Assembly (NCBI RefSeq): GCF_002443255.2
Contig: NW_019211456.1
Span: forward strand, 48,048,486 to 48,112,485
DNA length: 64,000 nt
From: Varroa destructor
Lineage: Eukaryota > Arthropoda > Arachnida > Mesostigmata > Varroidae
Direction of reading: 5' to 3'
In this document: piece by piece, positions 23,480-37,500 of the stretch
Position numbering within the stretch: position 1 is the stretch's first letter
How the letters are laid out: each line of letters opens with the position of its first letter
Made by a program: the position numbers and the translations under genes
The notes under the pieces: model-generated
Database searches by the model: none
The model's input: the letters and a program-made list of their open reading frames with translations, nothing else
What the model was told of the DNA's origin: nothing

Positions 23480-24395
23480 GATCTTGTGTTCTAAGTGCAT
23501 TTGCGAGTCGTTTTGTACTTTGCATTTCGTTGAGACTAAAATAGCCCGGGACATTTGTCTTGTCTATGGTGATAACGCTGTCTCTAAAAGAACTGCTTAA
23601 AAGTGGTTTGCTAAATTGGAAAACGGTACCCGGGATTTAGACGGGCGGACATAATCTTTGATTTTGATGACGATCACCTCCAGTGTGATCAGAGTGATCA
23701 GCCAGGTCACTCAGGATCTGACTGATTAGATCGGCTGCAACCAAACGACAGTTGCTAATCGCCTCGAGTCCCTTGGGTTTACAAAAAAACTTAAGACTTT
23801 TATGCTTCATGAGCTCTTTGAATTAAACAAGGAATTACGCTTTAACGGTGGACACCAGCATTACATAAACGCCCGGTATTTTGAAGATCCGGATTTTTGG
23901 GTCGCTCTAAGAAAGAAGACAAAGTCTAATTAGGTCTTCCTCCAAGGAAGGTTATACTTTGCGTTTGGTGAAATCTCAACGACCTGATTTTTCTTATGAA
24001 AATTGTATGAAAATGAACCAGCAGTTTATCGGCGAATTTATTTGGTCAAATTGCATGAAGTCAACTAAGTATTTAAGAGAAAACATCCGACGGACGAATT
24101 AAATCATCCTGCTCCATGACGTCGTTAGGCCACACACAGCAAATGTTATCAAAATTGCCTTCCTGGCCTTCAATGGTAGGCAATTTGTTGCAACCTCCAT
24201 ATTCTTTAGAGATTACGCCTACGTAGTTCTACCTTTTCCGTTCCGTCGCCACACATCAAGAATTCAAAAGGTCGCGAGGCAACTTCTTCGAAACTAAATT
24301 TACCACCTTTTAGCGAGGCGGCACAATTTAGAAAAAAATATGGAAAGAGCTATGAACAATGACCGGAAGTACAACCATAACTTAATGTAGCAGGA
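23480..24395 (+). mobile_element. Decayed, nearly full-length mariner transposase
   Basis: Mariner motifs appear in order with stops and frame shifts. VETKIARDICLVYGDNAVSK is near 23527, followed by KWFAKLENGTRDLDG (helix-turn-helix and GRP region). TTVANRLESLGFTKKLK is near 23751 and HELFELNKELRF near 23809, the counterpart of WVPHELTE. ILLHDVVRPHTANVIKI is near 24107 (HDNARPH), then LQPPYSLEITPT and FYLFRSV near 24196 (PPYSPDLAPSD). It sits between the two 118-bp inverted repeats but begins about 330 bases inside the left one. Confidence 0.88.
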
Positions 24396-26668
24396 ATAAA
24401 AAAAATGGTCTTTTCTATTCAATAGAAGAATTTTCAGTCTTTAATAACATGATCAAACGTTTAGTGATATTATCAAACGTACAAATGTATATTTTTGTGA
24501 AAATCTGTGGTGCAAAGCCCCCAGGTCCATCTAATATATTATTAAAACTGCCTGTTCATTTGACGGTCTATTTATCCGACCCAAACGGACTACGTAGAGT
24601 GGTCAGCTTAGGCTGATTTTTTTCTTGCCGGGGGGAGTTTTTTCATTTTGTAGCGCGTAATATTAATTCGGGCAAATTGGTAGTTTTTTTGTGTATTGCT
24701 TTATAAGGATTGTGAATCTGTGAAAGGGTAAATTATCCTGCCCTTGTAGGAAAGACTTTGCTTTTCTTATAAAACGTAATGTTAATCCACTGAATGCGGC
24801 ACCAGGCCGACTGAAACAACGACAATGATAAACGTGAAACGAGTTGACGGTTGAACTGTTAGATCTTTCTGTCCGTAAACCCGATTCGTGTGAATTGGGT
24901 ACTCAATTGTGATCATTTGTCAAGTATCTGCAGTAGTGACGAACTTGTGTCTCATGCAAAGTCATGTTTGAATTATGCTGCGTGACCAGTTGTTTTAAGC
25001 ATCCGCAGGCTATGAGGCGCAACGTTGAACTATACATAAGAATTGCTTTTGAGGAGGTTGATTATATTTACAATTGATGATGTACAGCTGCCCGCAGTAA
25101 CAACATTATGTACAAGCAAAACACCTGCCGCAAAGGCTTTTCGGAAATGTATTATATAAGATAATACTGTATTTCAGATTTCGCCTTTTGGTGCCTTTCT
25201 TCTGAGGGAACGTATCCTGAGAAAATGCGTTAAGAAATTATATAGAAGGTGGTGTTTATTTTAAAATCGGGTCACTTATGCCACAAGACAAGGCGTAATT
25301 CCAATTGCTTCACCTCTATTCTATTGATAAATAAGACAGTATTGGATTCCGCCAACAAATTATCCGTCGGATAAAGAAATAGAGCCACCCTGCCAGGGTA
25401 TTTGTAACGGAATGCTGGAATTAGTGTTGCAGAGTCCCAGGAGAAATGTCATGGCATACGGTAGGCTTGCAATCGGACTATAGTCCTCGTCAGGTTAGAT
25501 CTGACGCGAATGAAACTCGTTTCTAATAAAACAAACCGATAAAGTAATTACAGAATGCTGCAGGGTTAGATAAGTCAAGGCACTTATGGCAACAGTTGGT
25601 GCGCAGGTTTTCAGCTGAGTGTAATACTTGACAATGGAATTAGCTAAACCAATAGTAAAAATAACGCGCGACAAGGCCCGCGAGGAAAATTTATATACAA
25701 ATTGACCCCTTTGAGTGATCGGGCTGGCGAGTCGATATAGTTTCGTCAACGAAGTTTCTAATAGGTGTCAACTTAAAAGTTAAAACGGTTAATGAGGAGA
25801 ATGTGTTAGCAAAATAATCCTCTGGACTACTAGAGATTTTCCGAAAGAAATACTGAAATATCAAACATTTTTCTAAAACATGTACGTTTGCTTGGCGTCA
25901 GTTATTTGCGCCACTCGACGAGCTAAGTAAAAACAGCAACACATTCTCCCATGGATAGAATTAATACTGATTTGTCAAAAAGGTCGGAAACCGAATGTAC
26001 AATCAATCCTATGGGAAAAAGACACCGGAATAAAATTTAACAGGGAAACTGACATTGAGGCTACGTATTTATTGGTATCAATTAAAAGCTTTTGAAGAAC
26101 TAAATCAAAATGCAGCACGTGTTCATGTACCCAAATTTCAGTTTTTAGGTCATTTGTGGGATAAAATACGCGTTTTGATGCGTTTGAAATACGCGACGGA
26201 GTACGTCGAATTTTTGATAAGTTTCAATTGGAAAGTTGAAGCGGGTAATATGGGATTAAGGTTCGAAGAAGAAAAAAATCTCCATTTTCAGAGAAATGCC
26301 AAAATTCACAAGATGTAAATATTTATTTGAAAAAAGTAAACTTTTGAAACGCCTCAGCCACAGAATCCGAAAAATATGAAATAATTTTGCCTTTATTCAA
26401 TGAAGTATAATACGTAATTACTTACTGACAGAGAAAAAGTAAAAACCTAGAGAAACTGTTAAGCCTGGATCGCATTCTGAAGACAAGATCCACTCATCAA
26501 TCGATGCATTTTTATCAGTGGACCAAAGCGTTCCAGGGGCAGAGTTGGTCGCCATTCTATATATTACGTAAATATTTTTTGTAACAATTATTAAACAATA
26601 CTGAATGAATTTTTAGTTTTTATTAGGTTAATCAGGTAGACTAGGTCAATCGACTCGAGACTAATAAA
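24396..26668. other. Interior of the inverted-repeat interval, no gene seen
   Basis: Open frames at 25495-25749 (-) and 26055-26318 (+, 87 residues, rich in charged residues) lie here. Neither shows a transposase or other domain I recognise. If the inverted repeats bound an element, the second frame would be the best candidate for residual element coding. Confidence 0.35.
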
Positions 26669-26786
26669 ACACTACAGGGTAATGGGCTAGATGGGAAAAA
26701 TAAATGCAACGGGATAGCTGCGAGTGCGCAAAAGTACGTCTAGCATGAGCTATCTAAGAGAAGTATCAGGGTAATGCGTTTTCTAA
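26669..26786 (-). repeat. Right copy of a 118-bp inverted repeat
   Basis: Reverse complement of 23036-23153 with about three differences. Both arms end in TTAGAAAACGC on their outer side, as the ends of a 3.75-kb element would. Two independent insertions of one short repeat in opposite orientation would look the same. Confidence 0.93.
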
Positions 26787-27775
26787 CCTGACAAACAATA
26801 ACTGGTTAAATTAGTGAACTACGTAGAAATACATAGCAAGTGATTAAAAATCTGCCGAGTAAGTTTATGTACACATAACGTGATAGAAATTTTACCAAGT
26901 CGTATTCTGAGTTACTCCACATCTTTTTCGAGGTGTCTTTAGGCATCGTTTAAGGACGCGTCCCGAATTAATAAACGGGGCTTGATAAGTTTAGGTCGCA
27001 CAATATCTTCTCCATTAGTCGACCGTCATTGACTGTCAATTGGGTTAGGTCAACGTATATTTAGCCAACGTATATTTGATCTACTTTAGGTTCAATATCT
27101 ATAAAAAGTTTGTTCCTGAACTTCAAGATATGTGTTATCTAATCGATGTAAGTTCTGTAGAAGTCTAAGAAAATTATTTCTTTCGTAAGTATTGGCATTC
27201 GCCCTGAACCCATGGAATTCAATCCCGTTAGCAAACGACGGCAGTAAACTTTGCTGCTTAATTATCGTTTTTAAGCCTTTTATACAATCTTTTCTAGTCT
27301 CAACACAAGGACTAAAATTCCAATATAATATAGCAAATAACCTTTGACTATGTGCTTAGTGTTATACTATTTATAGAAAAGTGGCTATGCAAAAATGCAA
27401 GCCTGACTTGTACCAATGTCAATCCAGGACCTACTACGATGATTTTACTCCATATACATGTGTATATAAATTCAGCAATTGTTGGCCCATAGCTAATTTT
27501 GAAGTTCTTACGGGCGATGATTGCTTTCACAGTAAAAGTTGGGTATTGGCTTTCGTCCAATTGGTAGCAATGGCCATCCTAAGCCATTCCTTAAAACCAC
27601 TCCTACTGAAAAATTTACTCGAACAGTTATAAAAACCTTCTAATTACTTATAATAGGTGATATCCTCTGGTAAAGCTGGCAGACACTCTACCCTTACAGA
27701 ATTTTACCGAGCAGAAAATTAGCTTTCGAGTTAGAGGTCTTCGACGCGGCAACATTTGCGATTTATAAATATTCC

Positions 27776-27797
27776 TATATATATATATATATATATA
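27776..27797. repeat. (TA)n microsatellite
   Basis: Eleven TA units. Confidence 0.95.
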
Positions 27798-28774
27798 AAA
27801 CAGGTTTATCGGACGAATCCAGGTCGGTAGAAAACGCATTGCTACGTCCAAATGAGCTATATCTAGATTAATGTCTTTTAGTATTTGATTATATTTTGAA
27901 AACGCTGGTTTGACCATGCGATCTTCAATTTATGAATCTCTGTTTTTCTACTCCCATACATTTAATTCAATTGTTTTCATTGGGCACAATCTTTCATCAA
28001 CAGAACAACACGCTTGTAAGTGCAAGACTGTTTGCTTAGATCTACAAGTTACTATGTTCTTTGGTCCGAAACGTTTCTTCTTCCGAACGACTATATACAT
28101 ATATAGAGGTCGGCAAATAAAAACTACAGTAGTTTTTCAGACAAACATCGCTCTTCAGGTATCGTATTAGCTTAGAGCGCTTTCGTGTTTCAAAATAAAG
28201 TACACTGAAGTCAAGCGTTCTGATAGTTTAGGAACACAAATGCTTAGATTCTTTGAAATAGGGAGGTCTTCAAGTGAGCGAGTCACGTGTTGATAGATAC
28301 CCTGCATTATATCGTTGCTCTTGCACCTTTGCCTGCACTTTCTGAATACAAGTTTCGTAACTAATCGCATCACAACAAGCTCGAGCGAAATCTTACATGC
28401 TCAATTCAATATCACTTGAGCCTGTTATTCATATAGGACTCATTAGGTTGCTTGACGTGACGAGCAGGCTTCTTTATCTTAGCCTCTCACAGACCGTTTT
28501 AAGGACACTTAGGTGTCAATCAGAATCGTGTACGTTATGGCAAGGTTCCATTCTGTTAGCAAAAATTCAGAACAAATTTCGGAATACAAGGTTTATCGTT
28601 GCAGAAGTAGATCGATTATGGGAACGTTGCTGTTTCCAAATTGGACATGTATTAATATTTTACGAAAACGTAGACTTGGGTCTTACACAACAGTTTGGCC
28701 TTTTTCTGCTTCGCCCTGTAAAGCTGTAGTACATAGGCTAATACTAAAGAGCAGTGACAATTCCAGACACAATA

Positions 28775-28840
28775 CCTCTCTCTCCCTCTCTCTATATATA
28801 GATATATCTATGTATATATATATATGTATGCATATATATA
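28775..28840. repeat. Compound (CT)n-(TA)n microsatellite
   Basis: CT repeats run into imperfect TA/TATG repeats. Confidence 0.93.
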
Positions 28841-29497
28841 GTTATGCGTATCCACATGTATCTGCTGGTACTTTGACTGACCCTGCGCGAAAGCAGTAGG
28901 AGAAACGAAATCGGACGATGATCATACATAAGTACAGATGCAGCCGCACGTTTAAAAGATCAAGGTCCTAATAATAATGTAATTTACGCTACCTATAATA
29001 GGTCGATGTTTCCATTTTAAGGTGCGCGTTTGTCATGACCAAATACAATCGAGCAACTGTTAACGATAAGGCCACCTGTTTTTCTTAGCTGTGATCACCA
29101 AACACTCAGAGACTTCAATATCGGTTGTACTGGCACAGGTAGTTCATTGATACTCAATATGTACCAATTTTATTTGGATTCGATACAGGTATGTACATGC
29201 ATGCACGATGCACTAGATTGTAGCTGATAGCAACTTGATGAGCGTTGAACGATCCATTCAACAGTTCAAGCCATAGCGCGTAAACGGTGTCTCTTCAAAT
29301 ACGCTAATGCCATGCTACTGACTTGTCCACTTTCGCTTCATCGAAGGACTAGTAAAGATGGCACTTAGCCATCGTGCGAAGCACGTGTATCATCACTGTA
29401 CGATAGAGCAAACGTGAGTATGGTTATTTTGGCAGTAAATTATCAAATATAATATGGCGGGTATTTATCATTCATCAAGCAGTGTTAATAACAACAG

Positions 29498-29518
29498 GCA
29501 GCCAGCCAGCCAGCCAGC
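29498..29518. repeat. (GCCA)n microsatellite
   Basis: About five tandem GCCA units. Confidence 0.93.
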
Positions 29519-31964
29519 AATCGACTGATACTTGGTTGACGACAGAACACAGATCTGATATTTCAAATTTCAAGGCCCTCTCAAATAATTGTTGTTAGGA
29601 ATACGCATTACAGGTTCCAACTAGCTAATAGTTGGCCGCTTTTTGGTTTAACATGTCCTGCCATCCACCTGCGCCAAAGACTTCATGCTAGTTGTTACAT
29701 ATGTATATGTACGTACGATAGAGTACGCTCGAGAATGTTATTAAATGTACTATATAAGATTGTGCTTCCCTGCACGAACCTGTTGTATGCCGTGTGCACA
29801 TCTTGTACAATTTATTGGCCAAGTATATGACTAGTTTTCCAAGTAAACAAACATTGTAATAGTTTTGTCTTTCCACAACCGATTGTGTAGTTCGTTAACG
29901 GTTCGTCAACGTCTGCAGAAGATGATTTGTTTTATATAACATTTTTCTGTCTATGGGCTATGCACTACACAATCAAGTCATCAGCTTTTTTAAAACTTCC
30001 CGTTTTCGCCGCCTTTCTTTGCTTGTCACTGAAAAGTCCGCTGGCTATCTATATATCTGTAAGACCATTGCATGTTGTCGCGGCCCTTTGCCAAAGTGAT
30101 CGATCCCCGGTCTTTGCAAATGGTGCTTATTTTTGTCACTAGTCCTTTTTGAACATATCGCGTCATTTGACTCGCTTTTCCAGGTCTTTTTTATAGCGCT
30201 TTTTTGCGCTTGACCCGCGCCAAAGTGTCTTCATGTTCTGTGTCACGTCCTTGTTTGAGAAACCTTCTTTGGTTGCAGCCTATTTTGTTGACTGCGGCCA
30301 AAAACAAAGAGACAGGAACTCAGCCGTTTCAGCTTTTGTGCGTGGTCAGCTTGGAAAAATATCCCATACATAGTTAACATCGTCTAACGTGATACTCTAT
30401 TCTTTGCGGCACGATGATTAGAAAAGTGTTTTAGCTAAGCTGGTCAAGTTTAGATTTGGGTACCTCTTTGACAAAATCTACAGGAGCGTTTCGATGTGTT
30501 ATTACTTTGGAGTCATGAACTTATTTTTGATAAACCTTAACGGTGCGAGTCAGTCTTTTTAAAAACCAAAAGCTCTAAAGAAATTTAAAAAATTTATTCA
30601 CGTATCATTCATGTCTTATCTAGTACAAGCTTTTGAATCCGTAAAAACCGTTTTCGACTGAGACAAGCTGGTTGTCCAAGCAAATGGAAAGCCAAGTAAA
30701 ATGTCTGATCATTCTGAAAAGATAAAATGGATGATCATGTTTAGTCTTATTCTGTGATCTAGCTACGCGCAGTATTAAGCTTGTGGTGACTACAAACGAG
30801 CAAACTCAAGGCTCCTTTTCCCACAGGCCTTGGCCTACCCTGCACCTCTTGGCCAGCAGTGGTCTGTAAAAAGCAATGGTTATCTCTCTGTGTCGGCTCT
30901 ATCCCATTGTAATTTCGATCGTGCTTTTCCATAAAGCCTCATTTGCTCTAGATGCAAATGCAGTTGGCAGTTGGCTCAAATTGGCAGTTGAGGATAAACA
31001 GCACGTATTAAAGCGACCAGATATTAAGCGATGATTACGTTCAGAAGGATCGTAAAGTGCCTCTACACGTGTGCGTAAAAAAAAATGTGTTTCTATAAGG
31101 TTCGTCTCGCAAGCGTTTATTCGTAACTGAGTGAAATGGCGGTATTTTTAAAAAACGATTTTTCCTCGGCGCCTTTTTCCTTCTTGCCTGCTGAATGTCT
31201 CCTTAGTAAATCACGCCTTCGGACTTCTACTTACACTAAGCTATGTAGTAATATGTTAACTACCCAACTATGGAAAAAATGCATTAATGCGCATGAAAAA
31301 GTATCACTCGCTTTAAACAATTACGATTTGTCGTCACCTTGGATAAATTCGCTTTAAAAAATTACACTTGTTACAAGTTGTTTTTTTTTTTTTAATAACG
31401 ATGAGCTATTAAAGGCGTTTTCTGTTACCTGTTTCCAACGCATAGGATTTTGGAAGTTGACATTTATTCCTTAAGATACCTAGCTCTCCCTAGTACTAGT
31501 TAAAAATGCCCCGGCGAATTTGAGCCTGATGCCGTCCGGTTACGACTATAGAAGAGGTTGATTGCTTTTATAGCGGTAGGTGATATATCGGTTTTTTAAT
31601 AGCACCGATTGAACGCAGAGTGCAGCTTGGCTTTCGAAGTTGTCAGCTCCAGTTTATCAGTTAATATTTGCCACATATATCGGGAAACAAACATTGGCCA
31701 TGATGTTTGTTATGCGACTGCCCGAGAAGTTTGTTTACAGTTATCGGTTCGCGCCTTTAACGGCGCGACAGGGCAGCCGAGCTAGTCCAACAGGGCATCT
31801 GCATCGAGGGTGCTCACGTGTGCAATCTAGACAAATTGTTCTCGTTAAAATAATGAAATTGTAAGGACCCACTTCTAACGTGGCGTTTATAGCGAAGCTC
31901 TAGTAGTTTTTTTAACCATATATAAATAAACTGTATAAATAGAAAAAGTTATTTACTACAACAC

Positions 31965-31967
<3 letters not shown>

Positions 31968-31996
<29 letters not shown>
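31968..31996. repeat. (TA)n microsatellite
   Basis: Uninterrupted TA repeat of 29 bases. Confidence 0.96.
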
Positions 31997-32001
<5 letters not shown>

Positions 32002-34309
32002 TTTGGTAAAATCACTATCGTCATAATAATCTACAATACTTAGAATTGATGTTAGATAAACACCACGGATCTCGATAATTAATTTTGGCAATGATCGATA
32101 CGCAGATATGCTTTGAACTTCCCGGAACGATCCTCGTCCGCGTTCTTTCCAGGATAAAATATATGTTTCCCAATTTGACATTCAAATTTCCGTTTCTCCG
32201 TTATCGCTTCATAGGCATAAGGCGTTCACCTAATGAGCCATAGATTGTTATAGTTTTAGAGTTGGTCAATACTTTACCGAGACACGTCTGAAAATGTCTG
32301 ATAAATTATTCCCTCTACTTTTCATAAGTGAGAGTGTTTTTTAAAGTAGTTCTGCCTTACTTCTGAACAAATATATCCTCTTCGGTAGTGCTGACCTTTA
32401 GCTTCTTCTAGCTCGACTAGCAGGTCTCAGAAAAGGGTCCATCGACAGCATGCCACATGCCTCTTTTTTAAATTTGATTGTGTGGGACAGTTCATGCGTT
32501 TTACTAGATTTGTGTTAAAATTAACCGCTATTCCGTGTGTGTTTTAAAATATTTGCTAAAAACAATGACGGATATCAGCTGGCTTGCAGTAGAATGTTCA
32601 GAAAGCTACCGTTACGCCGGAATTTCTGGGCTCTAACGAATTCATCTTAGTCCCTATGTACGCCTGTTTTTCGTGGATAACTTCGAAACACTCTCTATGG
32701 AACTGTATAGGCCTTAGCTTTGAGGGTGTCCACTGACGCGGCAATATTCTCTCCGTCGCTCCGTTCGTTTTTAAATTGCCATAAGAAGAAGCACTGTCAT
32801 TCACCAATGTATAGAAATTGGTGTATGGACGATGTAATGAAGATTTACAACTTTCTCGATAGCGAAGCCACGCGGAGAGTTGCTACAATAATAAGTTATG
32901 GAGTTTTGGTAACTATGATGTAGATTATAAATTTTAGAGGACAGTCATTCAGATCATTTGCCAGTGGGTGCCATTTATTAAGCGCTATTTAGGTGTGTTA
33001 CCTCGTGGCCTATGTTGAATGTATAAAATGAGTAATCTAATTACGTAGATTATCTTGTAGGGCAATTTTTATACATGGGTGTTTGCAATGGGCTCTTTGC
33101 ATCTGGGACCAATCCACTGCTGCACTAGGAAATAATTAGAGATAGCTATTTCCTTGATTGTGTAGTTTTTCAAGGATAATACTCGGCTTGAGTCAGATAA
33201 CGACGGCTTGCCTAGCGCCTGTTACAGACGGGCCTTGATAGACATCATATTACGTAGTACAATTATAACGTTCGATTATTATAATGTCATTTTCGCAGAT
33301 GTCGCTGGCACGCTCGGAAAGCACAGACCTTCCCGAACGTGTTTGGCTTGAATCAGCTGTTTAATTATTTACGAAGATAATCACCATTTAGCTTGACATT
33401 TAATAGTTAATATAATATTATATTCGGATATTTATGTTTGTTCCTCATGAACTTCGGTCTCTTCCGCCAGATTTGGTGACCATTCATTACGCGGACATTT
33501 GTTGGGTACTAGCGGTAGCACCAAGGTGTGCGTCTTGCATCTGCCAAGTATACCGCACCGGTTGGTTTATAGCTAGTTTACACACACCTATACGCGCCTA
33601 TATATATATACATTTGAAGTTCTTATATTATTATAATAATAATTTTCAATAACAAAAATGCTTGACGGCCAGAAGTTTCAGCCCGACTGCCTGTGCAGTA
33701 AGTGGCCAATAGCAGCGTTGCGTAACACATAAACATGTCAGTCTAATATACCATAAACGGAAATCGCAAAATTTGCTCATTGAAATTATTCTATACTCAT
33801 CTAACTTAAAAAAAATTAAGGTTCCGATATGAAGCAATTCAACGGAACGCATTTGCTATACCATTCTCTAACTTACCAGGCACTCACCATAAGCACACAG
33901 CAAAATTGGAACGAAGAACAGACAGTGAATACTTGACAATGGCCAATGGACGCATGATGTCACATTCGATGGGTGATGTCTTGAAGCGAATATAAATGAA
34001 GTCATTTTTTTTGTAGAGGTTTCACGGCACATTGGCGATTTATCGTTGCTTGTATAGACAAGACATATGATGCATCAATTGCTATTGCAGTCCGAGTTAA
34101 CTTATTCCCCAGCCGGGTTTTTGTTGATTGAACCTCCACCAACTTGCGTACGACACAGCATAAGCATTCTTAACTGGTCTCCACTTTTTCACTCTGTTCT
34201 CTCATTTTCAATGTTTGTACTACAACTCTGCAACACTCTATTTTTTAGACCTTTAAAATACCGTGTTACTTTTGGCTGAGAAAGCCCTTAGACTGGAAGC
34301 CTTGTATCA

Positions 34310-34560
34310 GTAAGAAGCTCTTCGGTTGGAGCAGTGAGTTCTGCGGGTATCAACATTTGGCCACCACTTCGCGGACCTTGAACACTCCAGTCTCCGTCCT
34401 TAAAACGTCTGGATCATTCACGTTCTGTGTTCTCGGTTTTCCTCAAGCCCTTCTTGTCTAGTGTTTTCAGCAATCTTTGATAAGTTTCCGCAGCGCTGTG
34501 GCCTTTGAGGAAGAGAAACATGGCCACTCGGTGCTGACTCGTCGGACTAAAAATGTTTTC
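34310..34560 (-). mobile_element. Mariner transposase N-terminal fragment, reverse strand
   Basis: Read on the reverse strand, one frame gives HRVAMFLFLKGHSAAETYQR near 34531-34472. This matches the first helix-turn-helix of mariner transposases (YEFKLGHSAAETAR type). A shifted frame continues with RRFKDGDWSVQGPRSGGQM near 34400, the counterpart of the RWFQRFRNGD...PRSGRP segment. The catalytic part is not recognisable downstream. The opposite orientation shows a separate insertion from the other three copies. Confidence 0.62.
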
Positions 34561-37500
34561 TTCATGAACTCATTTCTGTGGAATAAACGCAACCGGTTTC
34601 TGCCCATAAGATCGTAAGAGGCTGGAATATCTACGAGCCAAACCTTGTCTGGTAGCAGTGTAGTACAAATGTTACTCAACTTCGAGGTCCGTTGAATTCG
34701 ATTGTGACTGTAAATGTCGCGCATCTTATGAGTACATAAGCAAATCATAGAAGAGTGCCTGGGGTTTCGCAGCAAAAACTTTTAAAACCGTTAATTTTTA
34801 AAGTTTTTTTAAACTGCACAGTATAACAAGCAAGTCTTCACCGGTGAGCGCCTGTAGAAAATCAAGTAATGGCTACGTTCAGTAATATAAAGAATAGCTA
34901 GATCAGCGATTGTTGTCGCTAGGAATTTAGCCCTTGAGAAAATAATTCAGTGGTTGCCTCATATCTGACTATCAATGATGCATGATGTACAGCCAGCATC
35001 TTTTTTATTGGTATCGACAGTTCTTTTGTAAACATATACATAGAAATGGAATATGTGAGAGATCTGTAATTATTTCGATAGTAATTCGAATAAAATTACC
35101 GCTTTGATTTCAGCTAATACCAAAACAAAGATAAGAGCATACAGTGCGTACGAAAACAGATGAATGCCCGTCCGTTTAAGGATATCGACTCGATGGATAG
35201 AGAATCGGGTCCCCATGATGGCTTCGTGGTTAGATTGTTTACCTGCTAATCTGAACGATGCGTCGTAAAATAGGTTCGAACTTTGTTTCAAGTTACGAGC
35301 CAGCCCTCCGCTGAAATGTCTGACAGCGATACCGCACGTGCAATTCGAAGCATGGATTATAGACAAGCGGAACTTAAAATTCTGCTGGGATGTTCATCTC
35401 TATCCGCAGGGTGTCTTCTTTCCCATTAGGGCAACGTGCCACACTATATTTTTCGGAAGGTTCGCCAATATGCCACTGTTTTTCATTAGTGTAACCTAAA
35501 TTAACTGACCAAACTGAGACCCGGCACGAGTTAAGGTAACGACGTAAGGTAAGGACGTGACCATTCGATTAAAACTTGAGCAACAATCGTAATGTGGAAA
35601 TTCCTTCCGGTCAAACCTCTTTGAGATAAGCCTGTCGCAACAGATCTAACTTATGATGTAACTTGGCTCCGCAAACAAATATCCAGGTGATATTTGTAAC
35701 TTGACATTGCATAATTAGTTAACTACCGTTCCTACAGCAAGACAAAGATTCGAATGAACTTCGTTCGCCGCATCTACTTCAATACGGTTCTATGAAGATA
35801 TTAAGTAAATCGTATATATACTATATTGACAATGGCAGCACAGAAACGATCTATAGTGTACATCAGCTACGTTCACCGTGTTAGCCGTAAAAGCAACCAC
35901 AGAATCTTACCACAGTAAAAACCTTGTTAGCAGGATGTTTTTGTTCTTAGCTTTGTTTTCGCCTCGCGGAGATTGAGAGGCGAGAAAAGGTCGAGGAGAT
36001 CCGGCAGGTTACTTTATGCAGGATCATCTGCAACATATACTCTTTGTTAAAATGTACGCACGTCACAGTGTGAATCCGGCGTGAAGGTCGGTAACGCCTG
36101 CCAGCAGAAACACAAATCGACTTCGGTTTCCCTATACTTCTGTTGGCCTTTCACTGCTATTATTCTAAACGTATATCCTCGATGAATGAATAAACAGCAC
36201 AGATTATTGAGTATGATGGACCAGCTAGTCGCTTCTGTATTGGAGGAACAACTCGCGAATATATAAGCTTAGGTCAGCGGGCTCAATATAATGTTGGCTG
36301 ATGTCGACGAGAACCGATGCCCTCAAAATAGACGGAACGCTGATTAGAACGTTTGTTACATATTACAATCTGATTAAACTTAAGTGAGTTGAATTGGACG
36401 TCAGGAAACAATTTGCAGATAGTAAATCTATAGTATAGAGATGCATCTCTTTAAAATTAGATATTTGTGCTACTTTTATTGAAAACAATACAATTTTATC
36501 ATATAACCGAAAGTAACTTCTATTACATTCGTCTGCCCTAAGTCTATCAAGTTAACTATCTTCGACCGAGTTCGTGGAGTCTATAGACTAAGAAAGATGC
36601 ATTTGAATGAGCATACTGTTTGCTCATGTAGCTTATTCCAGCTCCAGAAAGGCTGTCTGGGAAGTATCGATAACCGGGTCGTTTTCGATTTGTATAACAT
36701 CTAAAAGCTAAATTGGAAGAGGTTTGTCATTTGGATAAGACTTTACCCCCGTAAAAGCTATAAGAGCCTCAGTTCAACGATCTATATCTCTGCCGTTTCG
36801 AAATTTGTCATAAATAAATTTAACAACTAATCTCATATAACACAGCTGCCTGTTCTAACAAGTACATATTGCCAGAATGGCACATGTTGACATAGTGCAA
36901 AGTTCCGTATTATAACATACTGATATTTTTGCCTAGTGCTGACGTAATATTTTTCAAGCACATACTTGATTTCTTTCTTTCATATAGGGAGGAATACATT
37001 ACCGACACCTGGCCTTCACGACGGCGTGTGAAAAATCCCTAGGCTGTAGCTTTTTTTTCCGGACGTAGACACAAAATTCTGTGAATTTTGTTTTTTTAAC
37101 AGAGCCAATTTGCTGAGATTTAAATGAACAAGCGAATTTCACAACACTGTCCAGATACGGCTGAAATGAAAAACAAGAATAGTGCGTAAAGGTTGTAGCA
37201 CACGCGCAGATCAGATCAGTCTTGTTGAATTTTTCAAGTTGTGCCACGTTTTGATGAACGAGCATGGCATGCTGAAACGGCTGCGACCTCTACGTGGTGC
37301 CTCCGAATGAAGCGGCATACTTCCGGAATTTGGATTATTCAATAGTTTTAGAAACGCTGTAAATAAGCAGTTAAAACAGAAGAACTGTGGTAGCAGGAAT
37401 ACGTATGTACGTTTACGAACGAGTGCCTCCGGCAACTGATCTCAATTTTTATTCTGTGTAAGGTATAGTTCAGATAGAACAGACATTTAAGAAATGTGTG

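Larger units (their letters stand above)
26787..34309. other. Intergenic, microsatellites only
   Basis: AT-rich with simple repeats listed separately. Open frames such as 27381-27632, 28513-28899 and 29927-30142 (+) and 27348-27560 and 28167-28373 (-) have no recognisable domain. Confidence 0.5.

Noticed and set aside
26055..26318. 87-residue frame inside the inverted-repeat interval as an element transposase
   Set aside because: No catalytic motif of any transposase family is visible; retained only as a position of interest.
36999..37265. Reverse-strand frame with HQNVAQLEKFN and a later QPYLDSVVKF that loosely recalls a mariner/Tc1 catalytic segment
   Set aside because: No HDNARPH or PPYSPDL motif can be aligned without large gaps; not enough to call an element.
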